The notes below the pieces were generated by a model. That model searched no databases, was not told the origin of the DNA, and saw nothing but the letters and a program-made list of their open reading frames with translations. From Fredinandcohnia quinoae (GTDB taxonomy: Bacteria > Bacillota > Bacilli > Bacillales > Bacillaceae_L), in contig NZ_JAKTTI010000029.1 in the NCBI RefSeq assembly GCF_022427965.1, forward strand, positions 1 through 55,827: a DNA stretch of 55,827 nt, written 5' to 3'. Of this stretch, positions 45,153-53,414 are shown piece by piece; within the stretch, counting starts at the first letter, position 1; every line of letters starts with the position of its first letter. The position numbers and the translations under genes were made by a program.

Positions 45153-46109
45153 TTATTTAAACCATCCCTTTTTCTTAAACCAGAGAAGCATGGCTACTCC
45201 AATTACCCCCATTACCCCAAGAGAAACAAAATAACCATATTTCCATGTTAATTCAGGTAGATATTCAAAATTCATTCCATATATTCCTGCGATGAACGTT
45301 AACGGAGCAAATATAGACGTAATAATCGTAAGTACTTTCATCACATTATTTGTTTGATGTGCATTCAATGAAAGATAGCTGTCTCGGATATCGGCGGTAA
45401 CTTCACGATTGGCCATTATCATTTCCGATAGTTTTAAAAGATGATCATAAATATCGGAAAAATACTCTCTTCTCTCCTTAACCCCCGTCAAATGTTGTGA
45501 ATTTAACATTCGATAGAGTAGGTCTCGCATCGGATGAACTGTGTGTCTTAAATTTAACAGCAAGTACCTCGTATCAAATAATTCATTCAGTAATTGGTTC
45601 ATTGATTTTTTCTGTGTATTATCTTCAATTTTGTCTAAATCATCTTCAATTTTATATATAAGCGGAAAGTAATTATCAACTATCTTGTCTAAAATTTGAT
45701 AAAAGACATAAAAGGTATCCCATTTCTCAACATTTTTTTGAGACACTAATCGATCCCATACCTGCTTCACTTCCCTTGATGGAGTCCTGTGAAATGTCAC
45801 AACAAAATTTTCCCCGACAAAAAAATCTAATTCATCTTTAATCATATCATTTTGCTCTTCTCTCACAATATGAGTAACATAAAAACTATGGTCATCATAA
45901 TAATCTAATTTCGGCCGCTGAAGCCTCTGTACACAGTCTTCAATCGCTAGTGGGTGAAAATGAAAAGTATCCGATAAATGCTGGATCTCCTCTTCTGTTG
46001 GTTCATTAAAATCAACCCAAAACCACTTGTATTTAGAAAAATCCGCATTACTTATCGATATATCACTTTCCAGTTGATTTTCATATGTAATCGCAAGGAT
46101 ATTTATCAA
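45153..46109 (-). CDS. corA: CorA-family magnesium transporter
   Basis: 318 residues. A cytoplasmic alpha/beta domain and long stalk helix are followed by two C-terminal helices; the selectivity motif G278-M279-N280 (IYGMNFEYLPEL) is intact and the tail is basic (WFKKKGWFK). It forms a pentameric Mg2+ (or Co2+/Ni2+) channel. Monocistronic. Bacillus genomes usually carry more than one CorA. Confidence 0.93.
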   Translation of the reverse strand: MINILAITYENQLESDISISNADFSKYKWFWVDFNEPTEEEIQHLSDTFHFHPLAIEDCVQRLQRPKLDYYDDHSFYVTHIVREEQNDMIKDELDFFVGENFVVTFHRTPSREVKQVWDRLVSQKNVEKWDTFYVFYQILDKIVDNYFPLIYKIEDDLDKIEDNTQKKSMNQLLNELFDTRYLLLNLRHTVHPMRDLLYRMLNSQHLTGVKERREYFSDIYDHLLKLSEMIMANREVTADIRDSYLSLNAHQTNNVMKVLTIITSIFAPLTFIAGIYGMNFEYLPELTWKYGYFVSLGVMGVIGVAMLLWFKKKGWFK

Positions 46110-46205
46110 TTAAGGCACCTTCTTACTAATTACTGTTCATGATTATTATCCTATTTATCTTAACCTGTGTACATTAGTTCATTAGATATTACCCTAAAAA
46201 AATAC

Positions 46206-46249
46206 AAAAAGAAAATAACGTGTCCGTAAAAATTTACACATTATTTTCT
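46206..46249 (-). terminator. Rho-independent terminator after arsI
   Basis: AGAAAATAACGTGT (46210-46223) pairs with ACACATTATTTTCT (46236-46249, one mismatch), followed by a T-run on the minus strand. Confidence 0.75.
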
Positions 46250-46275
46250 ATATTGACCAGAGGGTCAGCTACTAT

Positions 46276-46686
46276 TTAGTTTGGATTCGTACAACAACCA
46301 TAATTATTTGAATCCATATTTTCCACATCACTTTTTGTATAAAAGAATTCCCATTCATTACCGTTTGGATCAGTTACCCAAAATTTATCTTGAGTTGCAT
46401 AGCAGCAAGTGACATCCATCTCTTCACGAGCAAAAAAACCTAACTTTTCCAAACGTTCTTTTTGCTGAACAACCTCACCGAAGTCATTCACCTGAAAGCC
46501 AAAATGTCCAACTTGATTTCCTGATACATGCTCCTTCACATTTAAGGTGAAATTCAATCCTGGTTCCTCTAGCAAAAACTTGGCATAATCCGATTTAATT
46601 TTGATTGGTTCAATATCAAATACTTTTTTATAGAATTCGATTGATTCATTTAAGTTTGTAACATTAATTCCCACGTGCATTTTCAT
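46276..46686 (-). CDS. arsI: ArsI/CadI-type glyoxalase-fold C-As lyase
   Basis: 136 residues from the ATG at 46686, with GGAGGG 6 bases upstream. Putative Fe(II) ligands are H5, H61 and E113, and the vicinal cysteines C94-C95 (VTCCYATQDKFWVTDPNGNEW, split here as VTCCYA and DKFWVTDPNGNEW) bind trivalent organoarsenicals; a second CC pair ends the protein (GCCTNPN). ArsI demethylates methylarsenite to arsenite using O2. The gene lies downstream of a cysteine-rich MarR gene with the same operator. The older name is cadmium-induced protein CadI. Confidence 0.85.
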   Translation of the reverse strand: MKMHVGINVTNLNESIEFYKKVFDIEPIKIKSDYAKFLLEEPGLNFTLNVKEHVSGNQVGHFGFQVNDFGEVVQQKERLEKLGFFAREEMDVTCCYATQDKFWVTDPNGNEWEFFYTKSDVENMDSNNYGCCTNPN

Positions 46687-46765
46687 TGTAATCCCTCCAT
46701 TTTTTATAATCATATTTTTGAAGCTTAATGCACCCTCTTCACCTCCTTAAAACAAATGATATTAT

Positions 46766-46778
46766 TTGCATTTTGCAA
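46766..46778. promoter_or_regulatory. Palindrome upstream of arsI, shared with marR
   Basis: TTGCATTTTGCAA, the same inverted repeat (TTGCA-N3-TGCAA) as at 47278-47290. It lies about 80 bp before the arsI start and just after the marR stop. Confidence 0.6.
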
Positions 46779-46795
46779 CTATTAGAAATGGGGTA

Positions 46796-47242
46796 TTACC
46801 CCAATGGAGCACAGCACATACTAGATTTCTCCATTGCATCATTTAATAACCTAATGGATCGTATAACGGTTTCTTTTTCAAACTCATTCATATGCGAAAA
46901 TACTTCATTTAAAAATGTATTCATCTGTTCATCAATCGAAGTTGCTATAAACTTTCCCTCGGTAGTTAATGAAAGAATATATATCCGTCTGTCATCTGTG
47001 TCTGGCGTCTTTTTTACTAATTTCATTTTAACAAGTGACTGCACCTGACGACTAAAGGTTGTAATGTCTGTACCTAATGTCTCAGCTATTTGCTGCATAG
47101 ATGGATTATGTTGTTGATCAATCTCGTAAAGGATATGGCTTTGAATAAGTGAAATATCACATCCACCAATACTGCAACAATTTTTATTTAAAAACCCGAA
47201 ACGCCGTGTCATTACCTGAAATATTTCTCGAAGATTTTCCAT
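46796..47242 (-). CDS. MarR family regulator with cysteine pairs, probably arsenic-responsive
   Basis: 148 residues. Winged HTH with SMQQIAETLGTDITTFSRQVQSLV and the wing DTDDRRIYILSLT. Unusual cysteines: C22-C23 and C28 before the HTH, and C143-C144 at the C-terminus (SSMCCAPLG). Such pairs suit trivalent arsenic or another soft metal or thiol signal. It is upstream of arsI on the same strand, and both have TTGCA-N3-TGCAA operators, so it probably represses both. GAGGTG before the ATG. Confidence 0.8.
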   Translation of the reverse strand: MENLREIFQVMTRRFGFLNKNCCSIGGCDISLIQSHILYEIDQQHNPSMQQIAETLGTDITTFSRQVQSLVKMKLVKKTPDTDDRRIYILSLTTEGKFIATSIDEQMNTFLNEVFSHMNEFEKETVIRSIRLLNDAMEKSSMCCAPLG

Positions 47243-47262
47243 TATTTACACCTCTCATTTTA

Positions 47263-47290
47263 ATTATATAAAATAATTTGCAAAATGCAA
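47263..47290 (-). promoter_or_regulatory. marR promoter with operator on the -35
   Basis: Minus strand: TTGCAT (47290-47285), 16-bp spacer, TATAAT (47268-47263). The palindrome TTGCAAAATGCAA (47278-47290) covers the -35, as expected for autorepression. Confidence 0.65.
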
Positions 47291-47330
47291 CTAATTAAAT
47301 GAACTTTTTTGAACCAATAAATAAAACTAC

Positions 47331-47495
47331 TTAGTTAAAATCTTCAACAGATGATTTTACTTGTTGATAGTATTCGACTGGAACATCCAACCTAACCAAT
47401 ACTTTTTTTCTCGAATACTAATACCTGATTGACTAGATTTATAATACTTTCTATCTAGCGCTTCGTTTAGTTCTTCTCTAGGTAGTTGAGACTTC
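47331..47495 (-). pseudogene. Remnant of a second DUF4030-type anti-sigma gene
   Basis: The encoded segment EELNEALDRKYYKSSQSGIS and IREKK, then after a frameshift VLVRLDVPVEYYQQVKSSVED, aligns with residues about 110-155 of the intact anti-sigma factor at 48238-49335. The frame breaks in a poly-A run that is one base shorter than in the intact gene. The first two-thirds of the operon are absent, and the fragment joins directly to a copy of the repeat that lies upstream of the intact operon. Confidence 0.75.
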
Positions 47496-47808
47496 CATAC
47501 ATGATACGATTCACCATAACGCATCGAAGCCAGCATCAATGACCCGTCATCTCACTTCCTATTCAATAAAATTATATCCTTGAACAAGTAACCTAAATAA
47601 GCGGAGTTTTTTCCGTTAAATGCAAAATGGGGCTCATTTCAGGGTAAATAAGGGAAGGTTTTCCGCTTATGCAAAGCAAAATCCCTAATTTTAATGTATT
47701 TCAAGTCAATAGGAGGAATTTCTCCGTTTATTTAACCTATTTTTTATTCTATTTACTTATTAGGGGAACTTTTCTCCGCTATTTATTTGATTTGGTGCTT
47801 AATTTGAT
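47496..47808. repeat. Duplicated segment, copy B
   Basis: About 310 bp clearly homologous to 50089-50418 in the same orientation. Shared blocks include GATTCACC...AACGCATCGAA, TCATCTCAC, TCCTATTCAATAA-like, TTTTTTCCG...AAATGCAAAATGGGGCT, GGGTAAATAAGGGAAGG, TTTTCCGCTTAT and TCAATAGG. Inside are several short TCCGCTTATTT-like motifs, a type of intergenic repeat common in Bacillus. Confidence 0.8.
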
Positions 47809-48165
47809 TCCACTTTTTATCTAATCGGGGTCTTAACCTGCTTCCCAACCGATCAGAGCGAACCTGCTTGATCCAGATGCGGGAATCAACATCAAGAAAC
47901 TACTTTTCCTATCCTCTTTCATTGTTACGTACTATACGTTCATATTTATTTTTGCTGCGGAAGCTTTTGGATTAAGTGCTGTAGTAATTATTGTAAAGAT
48001 TAGATCGATGGCTTTTTTCAATTTTCATGCACTCCTTTGTTCATAAGTTCTGTTTACATTGTATAATCAGTTGGGCCACCTAACCATTTAGTAATCTTAA
48101 CTAACTCTTACACTTTTGTAAGATTAGCGAAACCATGGGGACGGTTCTCCTGGTTCCACTTTGAT
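47809..48165. other. Intergenic region with weak coding signals only
   Basis: About 350 bp. A minus-strand frame from TTG at 48021 to TAG at 47932 could encode a 29-residue hydrophobic peptide with GGAG 10 bases upstream. A plus-strand frame (47837-48046) is open without a start codon. GGGGACGGTTCTCCTGGTTCC-type sequence near 48140 is a recurrent Bacillus intergenic motif. None is secure. Confidence 0.4.
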
Positions 48166-48170
48166 AGTAA

Positions 48171-48231
48171 AAAAAGAGGGCTATTCAAAGTCTGTTTTAT
48201 AAACATTTCAGATAGCCCTCTTTTTTCTAGT
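48171..48231 (-). terminator. Rho-independent terminator after the DUF4030 anti-sigma gene
   Basis: AAAAAAGAGGGCTA pairs with TAGCCCTCTTTTTT across about 30 bp of loop, adjacent to the stop at 48238. Confidence 0.8.
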
Positions 48232-48237
48232 TTATAT

Positions 48238-49335
48238 TTAATTTTTAATCGTCTTCAATTTTTCTTGATCTTTGCTAAGAATTACAACTTCATATATATC
48301 ATCCTGTATTGCTTCCAACGCCTCCTTTGATTGAAGGAAATCCTGGATGGTTTTTTCAATATTCTCCACTACTTCATCCCGATCTGAATCAGTAGATGAT
48401 AGAGCGGTTCGAACAACTATATAAAACCGTTCCTTTTTATTGGAATAGCCTGTTCCATCCACTTTATACTCGGTTTTGGCCGTTAACCCTTCAGTAATAG
48501 TATGATAGAGAGGTAATAATCGCCCTTCTCGTTCTTGTAATTTTGGATCATATAAATAAAATTTAATCTTATAATCATTAAATTGTTCTTGTTGCAATCT
48601 CTTTAAAATTCTACTTTTAATATCATCCACACGTTTCTCCGTGTTAGGGATGTAATCAATATGTATTTTTCCGGGTCTAACCCCGATACCGTTCGTATCA
48701 TATCCAAATTCCTGGAGGACCTCCCCAACGATCCCTGTAATCTTTTCAAACTCTTTACTTTGTTCATCGTTAGTTTGTTCATCATATTTTTTGCCTGCAA
48801 TTTTGTCGTAAAACACATTTACCGTATACGCATCATTATTTCTAGCTTTCAATATTTCCTTAATAAGTTCTTCGACCGGTGATTTTACTTGTTGATAATG
48901 TTCAAGAGGGCCATCAAAGCCTACCATAACTTTTTTTTCTCGAATACTAACACCCAATTGACTATATTTATATTTGTTTTTTTCAAGTGCTTCATTTATT
49001 TCCTCAAACAGTGGCTTGGACTCAAATAAGCCATTTAAGTAAGGAATCGACGAGACAATTTGCGCCATAGCCGGTGAAACAAATGCTGACCCTATGAAAA
49101 GACTAAACGCTACTGCGATGGATAATGTAATAGCAACCACCTTTTTCACAAGTCCTCTATTTTTCTTCATGCTCTTACGAAACTCGTTCCATTCTGCATC
49201 AATTTGTTCCTCTACTTCTCTATTAATTTCCCCATTATCATATCGATCTGGTAGTTCTTTAATAAATTTCTCAAGAGTTTTAGGTACTTCTAAGTGGTCC
49301 AATGATTGAATGTTCTTATCCTTTTTATATCCCAT
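48238..49335 (-). CDS. Membrane anti-sigma factor, DUF4030-like
   Basis: 365 residues. Cytoplasmic N-terminus (1-62), one transmembrane helix at about 65-85 (VVAITLSIAVAFSLFIGSAF), then an extracytoplasmic domain rich in charged helices that resembles DUF4030 proteins. It probably restrains the sigma factor encoded just upstream; the signal is unknown. GGAGG lies 9 bases before the ATG at 49335, which overlaps the sigma gene by 11 bp. A broken paralogue lies downstream at 47331-47495. Confidence 0.8.
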   Translation of the reverse strand: MGYKKDKNIQSLDHLEVPKTLEKFIKELPDRYDNGEINREVEEQIDAEWNEFRKSMKKNRGLVKKVVAITLSIAVAFSLFIGSAFVSPAMAQIVSSIPYLNGLFESKPLFEEINEALEKNKYKYSQLGVSIREKKVMVGFDGPLEHYQQVKSPVEELIKEILKARNNDAYTVNVFYDKIAGKKYDEQTNDEQSKEFEKITGIVGEVLQEFGYDTNGIGVRPGKIHIDYIPNTEKRVDDIKSRILKRLQQEQFNDYKIKFYLYDPKLQEREGRLLPLYHTITEGLTAKTEYKVDGTGYSNKKERFYIVVRTALSSTDSDRDEVVENIEKTIQDFLQSKEALEAIQDDIYEVVILSKDQEKLKTIKN

Positions 49336-49903
49336 TCGACTTAACCTCCTGTAAAAAACGATCTGATTCTACCATGATTTCACTAAGTTTTTTCTTTCCT
49401 CTCTTCATCCTCGTTTTCACTGTGTTAATATTTTCATTGAGAATGAGTGAAATTTCCTTCAATGACATATCCTCATAGAAATGTAGATAAAGAGGCAAGC
49501 TCTGTTCTCTTTTTAACCTTAAAATATGGGTTAACATTTCTTGTTTATTTTCTTTTTGGATAGCAGTTTGTTGGGCCGATTGATAGATTATCCTGCTTTG
49601 AGCTTCCCTATTTTCCTCAAAATCAATATGTACGACGCGATTATTTTTACGATAAATATCAATAGAACGTGAATAAACAATACTATAAAACCATGCTCTG
49701 AAATTCGTCATATCCTTCTTCTTCATAATACTGATATAGGCTCCTTCAAGAGCATTTTGCAAGGCATCCTCCGCATATTCCTTTGACTTTAATATCAAAA
49801 ATGCTGTTTTATAAGCAGTAGGGAGTAAATCCTTAACAAGAAGACTAAAAGCCTCATGGTCTCCCTCTCTTATTCTTTGGATCAATTCCTGTTCTTTCTT
49901 CAT
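49325..49903 (-). CDS. ECF-type sigma factor
   Basis: 192 residues from the ATG at 49903, with GGAGG 8 bases upstream; an in-frame start at 49996 has no ribosome site and would run through the promoter. Region 2 (LLPTAYKTAFLILKSKEYAEDALQNA, FRAWFYSIVYSRSIDIYRK) and region 4 (MSLKEISLILNENINTVKTRMKRG) are present. It is translationally coupled to its anti-sigma gene. This is the third ECF/anti-sigma pair in the window. Confidence 0.87.
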   Translation of the reverse strand: MKKEQELIQRIREGDHEAFSLLVKDLLPTAYKTAFLILKSKEYAEDALQNALEGAYISIMKKKDMTNFRAWFYSIVYSRSIDIYRKNNRVVHIDFEENREAQSRIIYQSAQQTAIQKENKQEMLTHILRLKREQSLPLYLHFYEDMSLKEISLILNENINTVKTRMKRGKKKLSEIMVESDRFLQEVKSNGI

Positions 49904-49938
49904 ATTCAGAACCTCCTTTTTCAGGTTGATACATATGT

Positions 49939-49968
49939 TAAACGAAATGTAGTGGTCATCTGGTTTCA
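49939..49968 (-). promoter_or_regulatory. Possible autoregulatory ECF promoter
   Basis: Minus strand TGAAAC (49968-49963) is a perfect ECF -35, followed after 18 bases by CGTTTA (49944-49939). Spacing is one or two bases longer than usual, so this is tentative. Confidence 0.35.
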
Positions 49969-50088
49969 CTTTTCCTAAAAAAATAGGAATTATCATATCC
50001 CTAAGTTTAAAAAATCAACTGTTATCTTTAACACAGCAAAATAAAAAGCCCTTTCCACTTTTCTCTGAATGTAGGCACAGTTATCTTT

Positions 50089-50418
50089 CATATATGGCAT
50101 GATTCACCTTAACGCATCGAAACGAGCACTAAAGACCCATCATCTCACTGCCTATTCAATAAGAATTTTGTCCTTGATTAAGTAGTAACCAGCGAAAGTA
50201 AAATAAGCGAAGTTTTTTCCGCTAAATGCAAAATGGGGCTTGTTTCGGGGTAAATAAGGGAAGGTTTTCCGCTTATATGAAGGAAATTCCCCAATTCTTA
50301 TGTTTTTTGAGTCAATAGGCGGAAATTCTCCGTCTATTTAAGCTATTTTCTATTCTATTTACTAAATAGGGGAATTTTTTTCGGCTATTTATCTGATCAG
50401 GTGCTTAACCTGATCTCC
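50089..50418. repeat. Duplicated segment, copy A
   Basis: Homologous to 47496-47808, same orientation. It lies upstream of the intact ECF operon, as copy B does relative to the broken anti-sigma fragment. The remainder of 49997-50495 shows no gene. Confidence 0.8.
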
Positions 50419-50495
50419 AACGTGGACGAGCTCGCCAGTTCAGTTTGCATGATCATTTATAACAGAAACGAGGTCAGCAGTAAATCCAGAAAAAT

Positions 50496-50524
50496 AAGCT
50501 GCCAAAGTAATTTGACAGCTTAAA
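50496..50524 (-). terminator. Stem-loop after the MFS gene
   Basis: AAGCTGCCAAA pairs with TTTGACAGCTT (one mismatch) around 50497-50523, 26 bp beyond the stop at 50550. Confidence 0.6.
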
Positions 50525-50549
50525 GAACCACACACTGATACATGCATTA

Positions 50550-51893
50550 TTAATCAACAGGATATGAGTTAGAAATCTTAATTTCTGCCTTTTGCCTTTT
50601 ATTCTTCCGAGACCAAACAACTACAGGAATTAGCAATAATGACAGAGCTGCACCAGTAAGTGAAAGCACTGCATAGCTAGATTGTGCAACTACCATTCCC
50701 GATAACGCACCGCCGGAGGCACCTGATAATGCCAACCAACCATCAACTGATCCCTGTGTTTTTGCTCGAATCGAAGGATGTGTAGCATCAATAATAAGTG
50801 CAGTTCCACTTATGAGGCCAAAGTTCCAACCGAGACCAAGCAGTACTAATGCAGTAACAAGCATCACCATTGAATCACCCGGTGCAAAAGCAGCCACTAT
50901 ACCGGCAGCAAGAAGCGTGGCACCAGAAGCAATTGCCATAGCTGTTCGACCGAATTTATCAACCAGCAATCCAGTGAAAAGGGAAGGAAAATACATCGCA
51001 CCTATATGAAAGCCGATCACTAGCCCTACTGCGCTCAAGTCATGACCATGGTGTTCCATATGTATCGGTGTCATTGTCATAATGGCCACCATGACAAATT
51101 GAGTCAAGATCATGATCGTGGCACCAACGACAATGCCTCTTTTGTTTTTTGTAGAACTCTCTAATTCTGATATAGCCTGCGCAGTACTATCTTTCACCTG
51201 GGCATCTGCAATGGCTTTAGACACTACCAAAGGGTCTGGACGAAGGAATAGTAACAGAACCAATCCAGCAAATATAAAAGCGGCGCCAGCTAGAATAAAG
51301 GGGCCAGCCAAGGTTGGAATACCAACAGACTGAGCAAAGTTCCCCATCACACCGACCAAGTTAGGACCCGCTACTGCACCAAAAGTGGTAGATACCATAG
51401 CCATGCTCACAGCAGTAGCCCGTTGTTTAGCTGTCGCTAGATCAGTACCCGCATATCGGGCGAGCATATTAGTGGCAGAACCAGCTCCATAAACAAGTAA
51501 CGAAGCAAATAATAGCATGACGCTGTTAATTACAGTAGCAAGGATAATCCCGACCGCACCCAAACCACCAGTAAGAAAACCTGCTGCAAGTCCTGTTCTG
51601 CGCCCAAATCGCTGTGAAAGTCTGCCTATAAGCAGGGCTGCACCAGCAGAACCTAAAGTGAGCAAGGCAACGGGTATTCCCGCTCCACTTTCCGTTCCTA
51701 GCATATCTTGAGCGATAAGTGCTCCAACTGTTATGCCAGCTGCAAGTCCTGCACCACCAAAGATTTGTGACAGGATCACAATTCTTAGCGTCTTTTTGTA
51801 GAGCTGTCTTTGCTTTTCGGGTGAATCAATATATTCTTGCAACCACATAGGCTGCTGCTTTGACCTACTTGGTACTCCTGATTCAGCGTTCAT
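50550..51893 (-). CDS. MFS transporter, G+C-rich and possibly acquired
   Basis: 447 residues from the ATG at 51893 (GAGGGGG 6 bases upstream). Twelve predicted helices; RLSQRFGRRTGLAAG is motif A and GLLVDKFGRTAMAIA its C-half counterpart. A histidine-rich loop (PIHMEHHGHDLSAVG) is notable. The coding sequence is visibly richer in G+C than its neighbours (about half G+C over long stretches), suggesting transfer from another lineage. Substrate unknown; no regulator adjacent. Confidence 0.85.
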   Translation of the reverse strand: MNAESGVPSRSKQQPMWLQEYIDSPEKQRQLYKKTLRIVILSQIFGGAGLAAGITVGALIAQDMLGTESGAGIPVALLTLGSAGAALLIGRLSQRFGRRTGLAAGFLTGGLGAVGIILATVINSVMLLFASLLVYGAGSATNMLARYAGTDLATAKQRATAVSMAMVSTTFGAVAGPNLVGVMGNFAQSVGIPTLAGPFILAGAAFIFAGLVLLLFLRPDPLVVSKAIADAQVKDSTAQAISELESSTKNKRGIVVGATIMILTQFVMVAIMTMTPIHMEHHGHDLSAVGLVIGFHIGAMYFPSLFTGLLVDKFGRTAMAIASGATLLAAGIVAAFAPGDSMVMLVTALVLLGLGWNFGLISGTALIIDATHPSIRAKTQGSVDGWLALSGASGGALSGMVVAQSSYAVLSLTGAALSLLLIPVVVWSRKNKRQKAEIKISNSYPVD

Positions 51894-51979
51894 AAACAGC
51901 CCCCTCACCTTCTAATTATATCTTCTTAATATTCCCACATTAGACTGTGTTCCCATCAGAAGTCAAGACTTTGGCCACA

Positions 51980-52018
51980 AAAAAGCACATGACTATAAAA
52001 AATATAATCATGAGCTTC
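51980..52018 (-). terminator. Terminator after mhqD
   Basis: AAAGCACATGA (51981-51991) pairs with TCATGAGCTT (52008-52017, one mismatch) just beyond the mhqD stop; A-run upstream gives Ts on the minus strand. Confidence 0.6.
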
Positions 52019-52044
52019 TATTTATTACTTGCAATTCAGTAAAG

Positions 52045-52665
52045 TTATTCAGTTTTTGATAATAGTTCCTTATACCATTTTCCCGCTGCTTCAACTTCTT
52101 CAATTGTTAATTGATGACCTCTATTTTCCCAATGAAGCTCTACATCCACATTTGCCTCTTCTAATAAAGATTTCAACTCATTTGACTCATGTGGTGAGCA
52201 GATTGGATCATTGGTCCCAGCAGCAATAAATACCGACTTTCCACTCAAATCCGGAAGGTCAATCCCTCTTCTAGGGACCATTGGATGATGGAGAATGGCA
52301 CCCTTTAATGCATGCTGGTAATGAAATAATAGACTTGCTGCTATATTAGCTCCATTTGAGTAACCAATTGCGATTATATTGTCTCGATTAAAATCATATT
52401 TTTGTGCTGCTTCATCAAGAAACTCATTCAATTCTTTCGTACGAAAAATAAGGTCTTCTTCATCAAAAATCCCTTCAGCTAATCTTCGAAAGAATCGTGG
52501 CATCCCATTTTCTAATATATTACCACGAACACTTAGCACTGAAGCCTCACCATCAATTCTTCCTGCTAGAGGTAGTAGATCCAACTCATTTCCGCCCGTA
52601 CCATGAAGCATCAATAAAGTTGGTTTCTCTGGATTTGAACCCTTATTAAATATATGTTTCATCAT
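52045..52665 (-). CDS. mhqD: Carboxylesterase/phospholipase-like hydrolase (MhqD type)
   Basis: 206 residues, alpha/beta hydrolase: oxyanion region LMLHGTGGNELDLLPLAG, nucleophile in IGYSNGANIA, acid in AGTNDPICSP and His in NRGHQLT. It matches MhqD of the B. subtilis mhqNOD quinone-stress operon. Either ATG of the initial ATGATG may be used; GGAG is just upstream. Last gene of the mhq operon here, 118 bp after the flavin reductase gene. Confidence 0.85.
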   Translation of the reverse strand: MMKHIFNKGSNPEKPTLLMLHGTGGNELDLLPLAGRIDGEASVLSVRGNILENGMPRFFRRLAEGIFDEEDLIFRTKELNEFLDEAAQKYDFNRDNIIAIGYSNGANIAASLLFHYQHALKGAILHHPMVPRRGIDLPDLSGKSVFIAAGTNDPICSPHESNELKSLLEEANVDVELHWENRGHQLTIEEVEAAGKWYKELLSKTE

Positions 52666-52783
52666 TTATCTCCTTCCAAAACAATAACCTCAACAGGAGG
52701 TATGTTTCTTCTTATTCTTTTCATTTCGACCCTACTCATGACGGTAGCATACGTTTTTTTCCAAACCCATAATTTAATTCGAA

Positions 52784-53392
52784 TTACTTAGGTCGTTCTA
52801 ACTCAAAAGTCTCTCCAATTTTAGCATAACTCGCTCCAGCTAATCGGCTTACAGCAGCTAACTCTATGTGATCGATTCTCCCATTCTCATAGATCTTTTC
52901 ATCAATATGAAACTGAATAACTTTTCCTATTATAAAATCAGCCCCTGGAGCACCGACCTCTCCCATTTCTAATGAATGCTCCAGTACACATTCCATCCGA
53001 ATTCTTGCTTCCTGCACTCCAGGAACAGAAATTTTAACACTTTCAGCTGGTGTCATTTCTGCTAATTGTATTTCACTTTGATTCGAAGGTAGATTTGCAG
53101 CAGTTTTATTTATCTTATCTACATTTTGCTCATCAACAATATGGACGACAAATTCCTTTTTAGTAATGATATTTCTAGCTGTATCCTTTTGTCTCCCCTC
53201 AGGACGTTGTATGGATAATGAAATCATTGGGGGATTAGAAGATACAATATTAAAATAACTAAAGGGAGCCCCATTTAAAATCCCATCTTCAGATAGAGTT
53301 GTGACAAATGCAATGGGTCTTGGAATAATACTTCCGATTAGAAGCTTATAATTCTCTCTTTCCGTTTGTTGAGCCGGGTCAATTGAAAGCAT
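52784..53392 (-). CDS. Flavin reductase-like (split-barrel) protein
   Basis: 202 residues from the ATG at 53392, where AAAGGA lies 8 bases upstream; an ATG at 53428 inside mhqO has no ribosome site. Split-barrel FMN-binding domain: LLIGSIIPRPIAFVTTLSEDG, GAPFSYFNIVSSNPPMISLSI, KDTARNIITKKEFVVHIV. It could supply reduced flavin or act as an FMN-binding oxidoreductase. It sits between mhqO and mhqD, where B. subtilis has no gene, so it is an extra member of the quinone-stress operon. Confidence 0.85.
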   Translation of the reverse strand: MLSIDPAQQTERENYKLLIGSIIPRPIAFVTTLSEDGILNGAPFSYFNIVSSNPPMISLSIQRPEGRQKDTARNIITKKEFVVHIVDEQNVDKINKTAANLPSNQSEIQLAEMTPAESVKISVPGVQEARIRMECVLEHSLEMGEVGAPGADFIIGKVIQFHIDEKIYENGRIDHIELAAVSRLAGASYAKIGETFELERPK

Positions 53393-53414
53393 AGGATCAG
53401 TCCTTTTTGCAAAA

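Noticed and set aside
46714-46765. AAGGAGGTGAAGAGGGTG site followed by a two-codon frame upstream of arsI
   Set aside because: A strong ribosome-site-like stretch, but GTG-CAT-TAA is too short to call a leader peptide without other evidence.
47837-48046. Plus-strand 69-codon hydrophobic frame, faintly like NuoK-type helices
   Set aside because: No start codon or ribosome site and no neighbour supporting it; AT-rich DNA often gives such frames.
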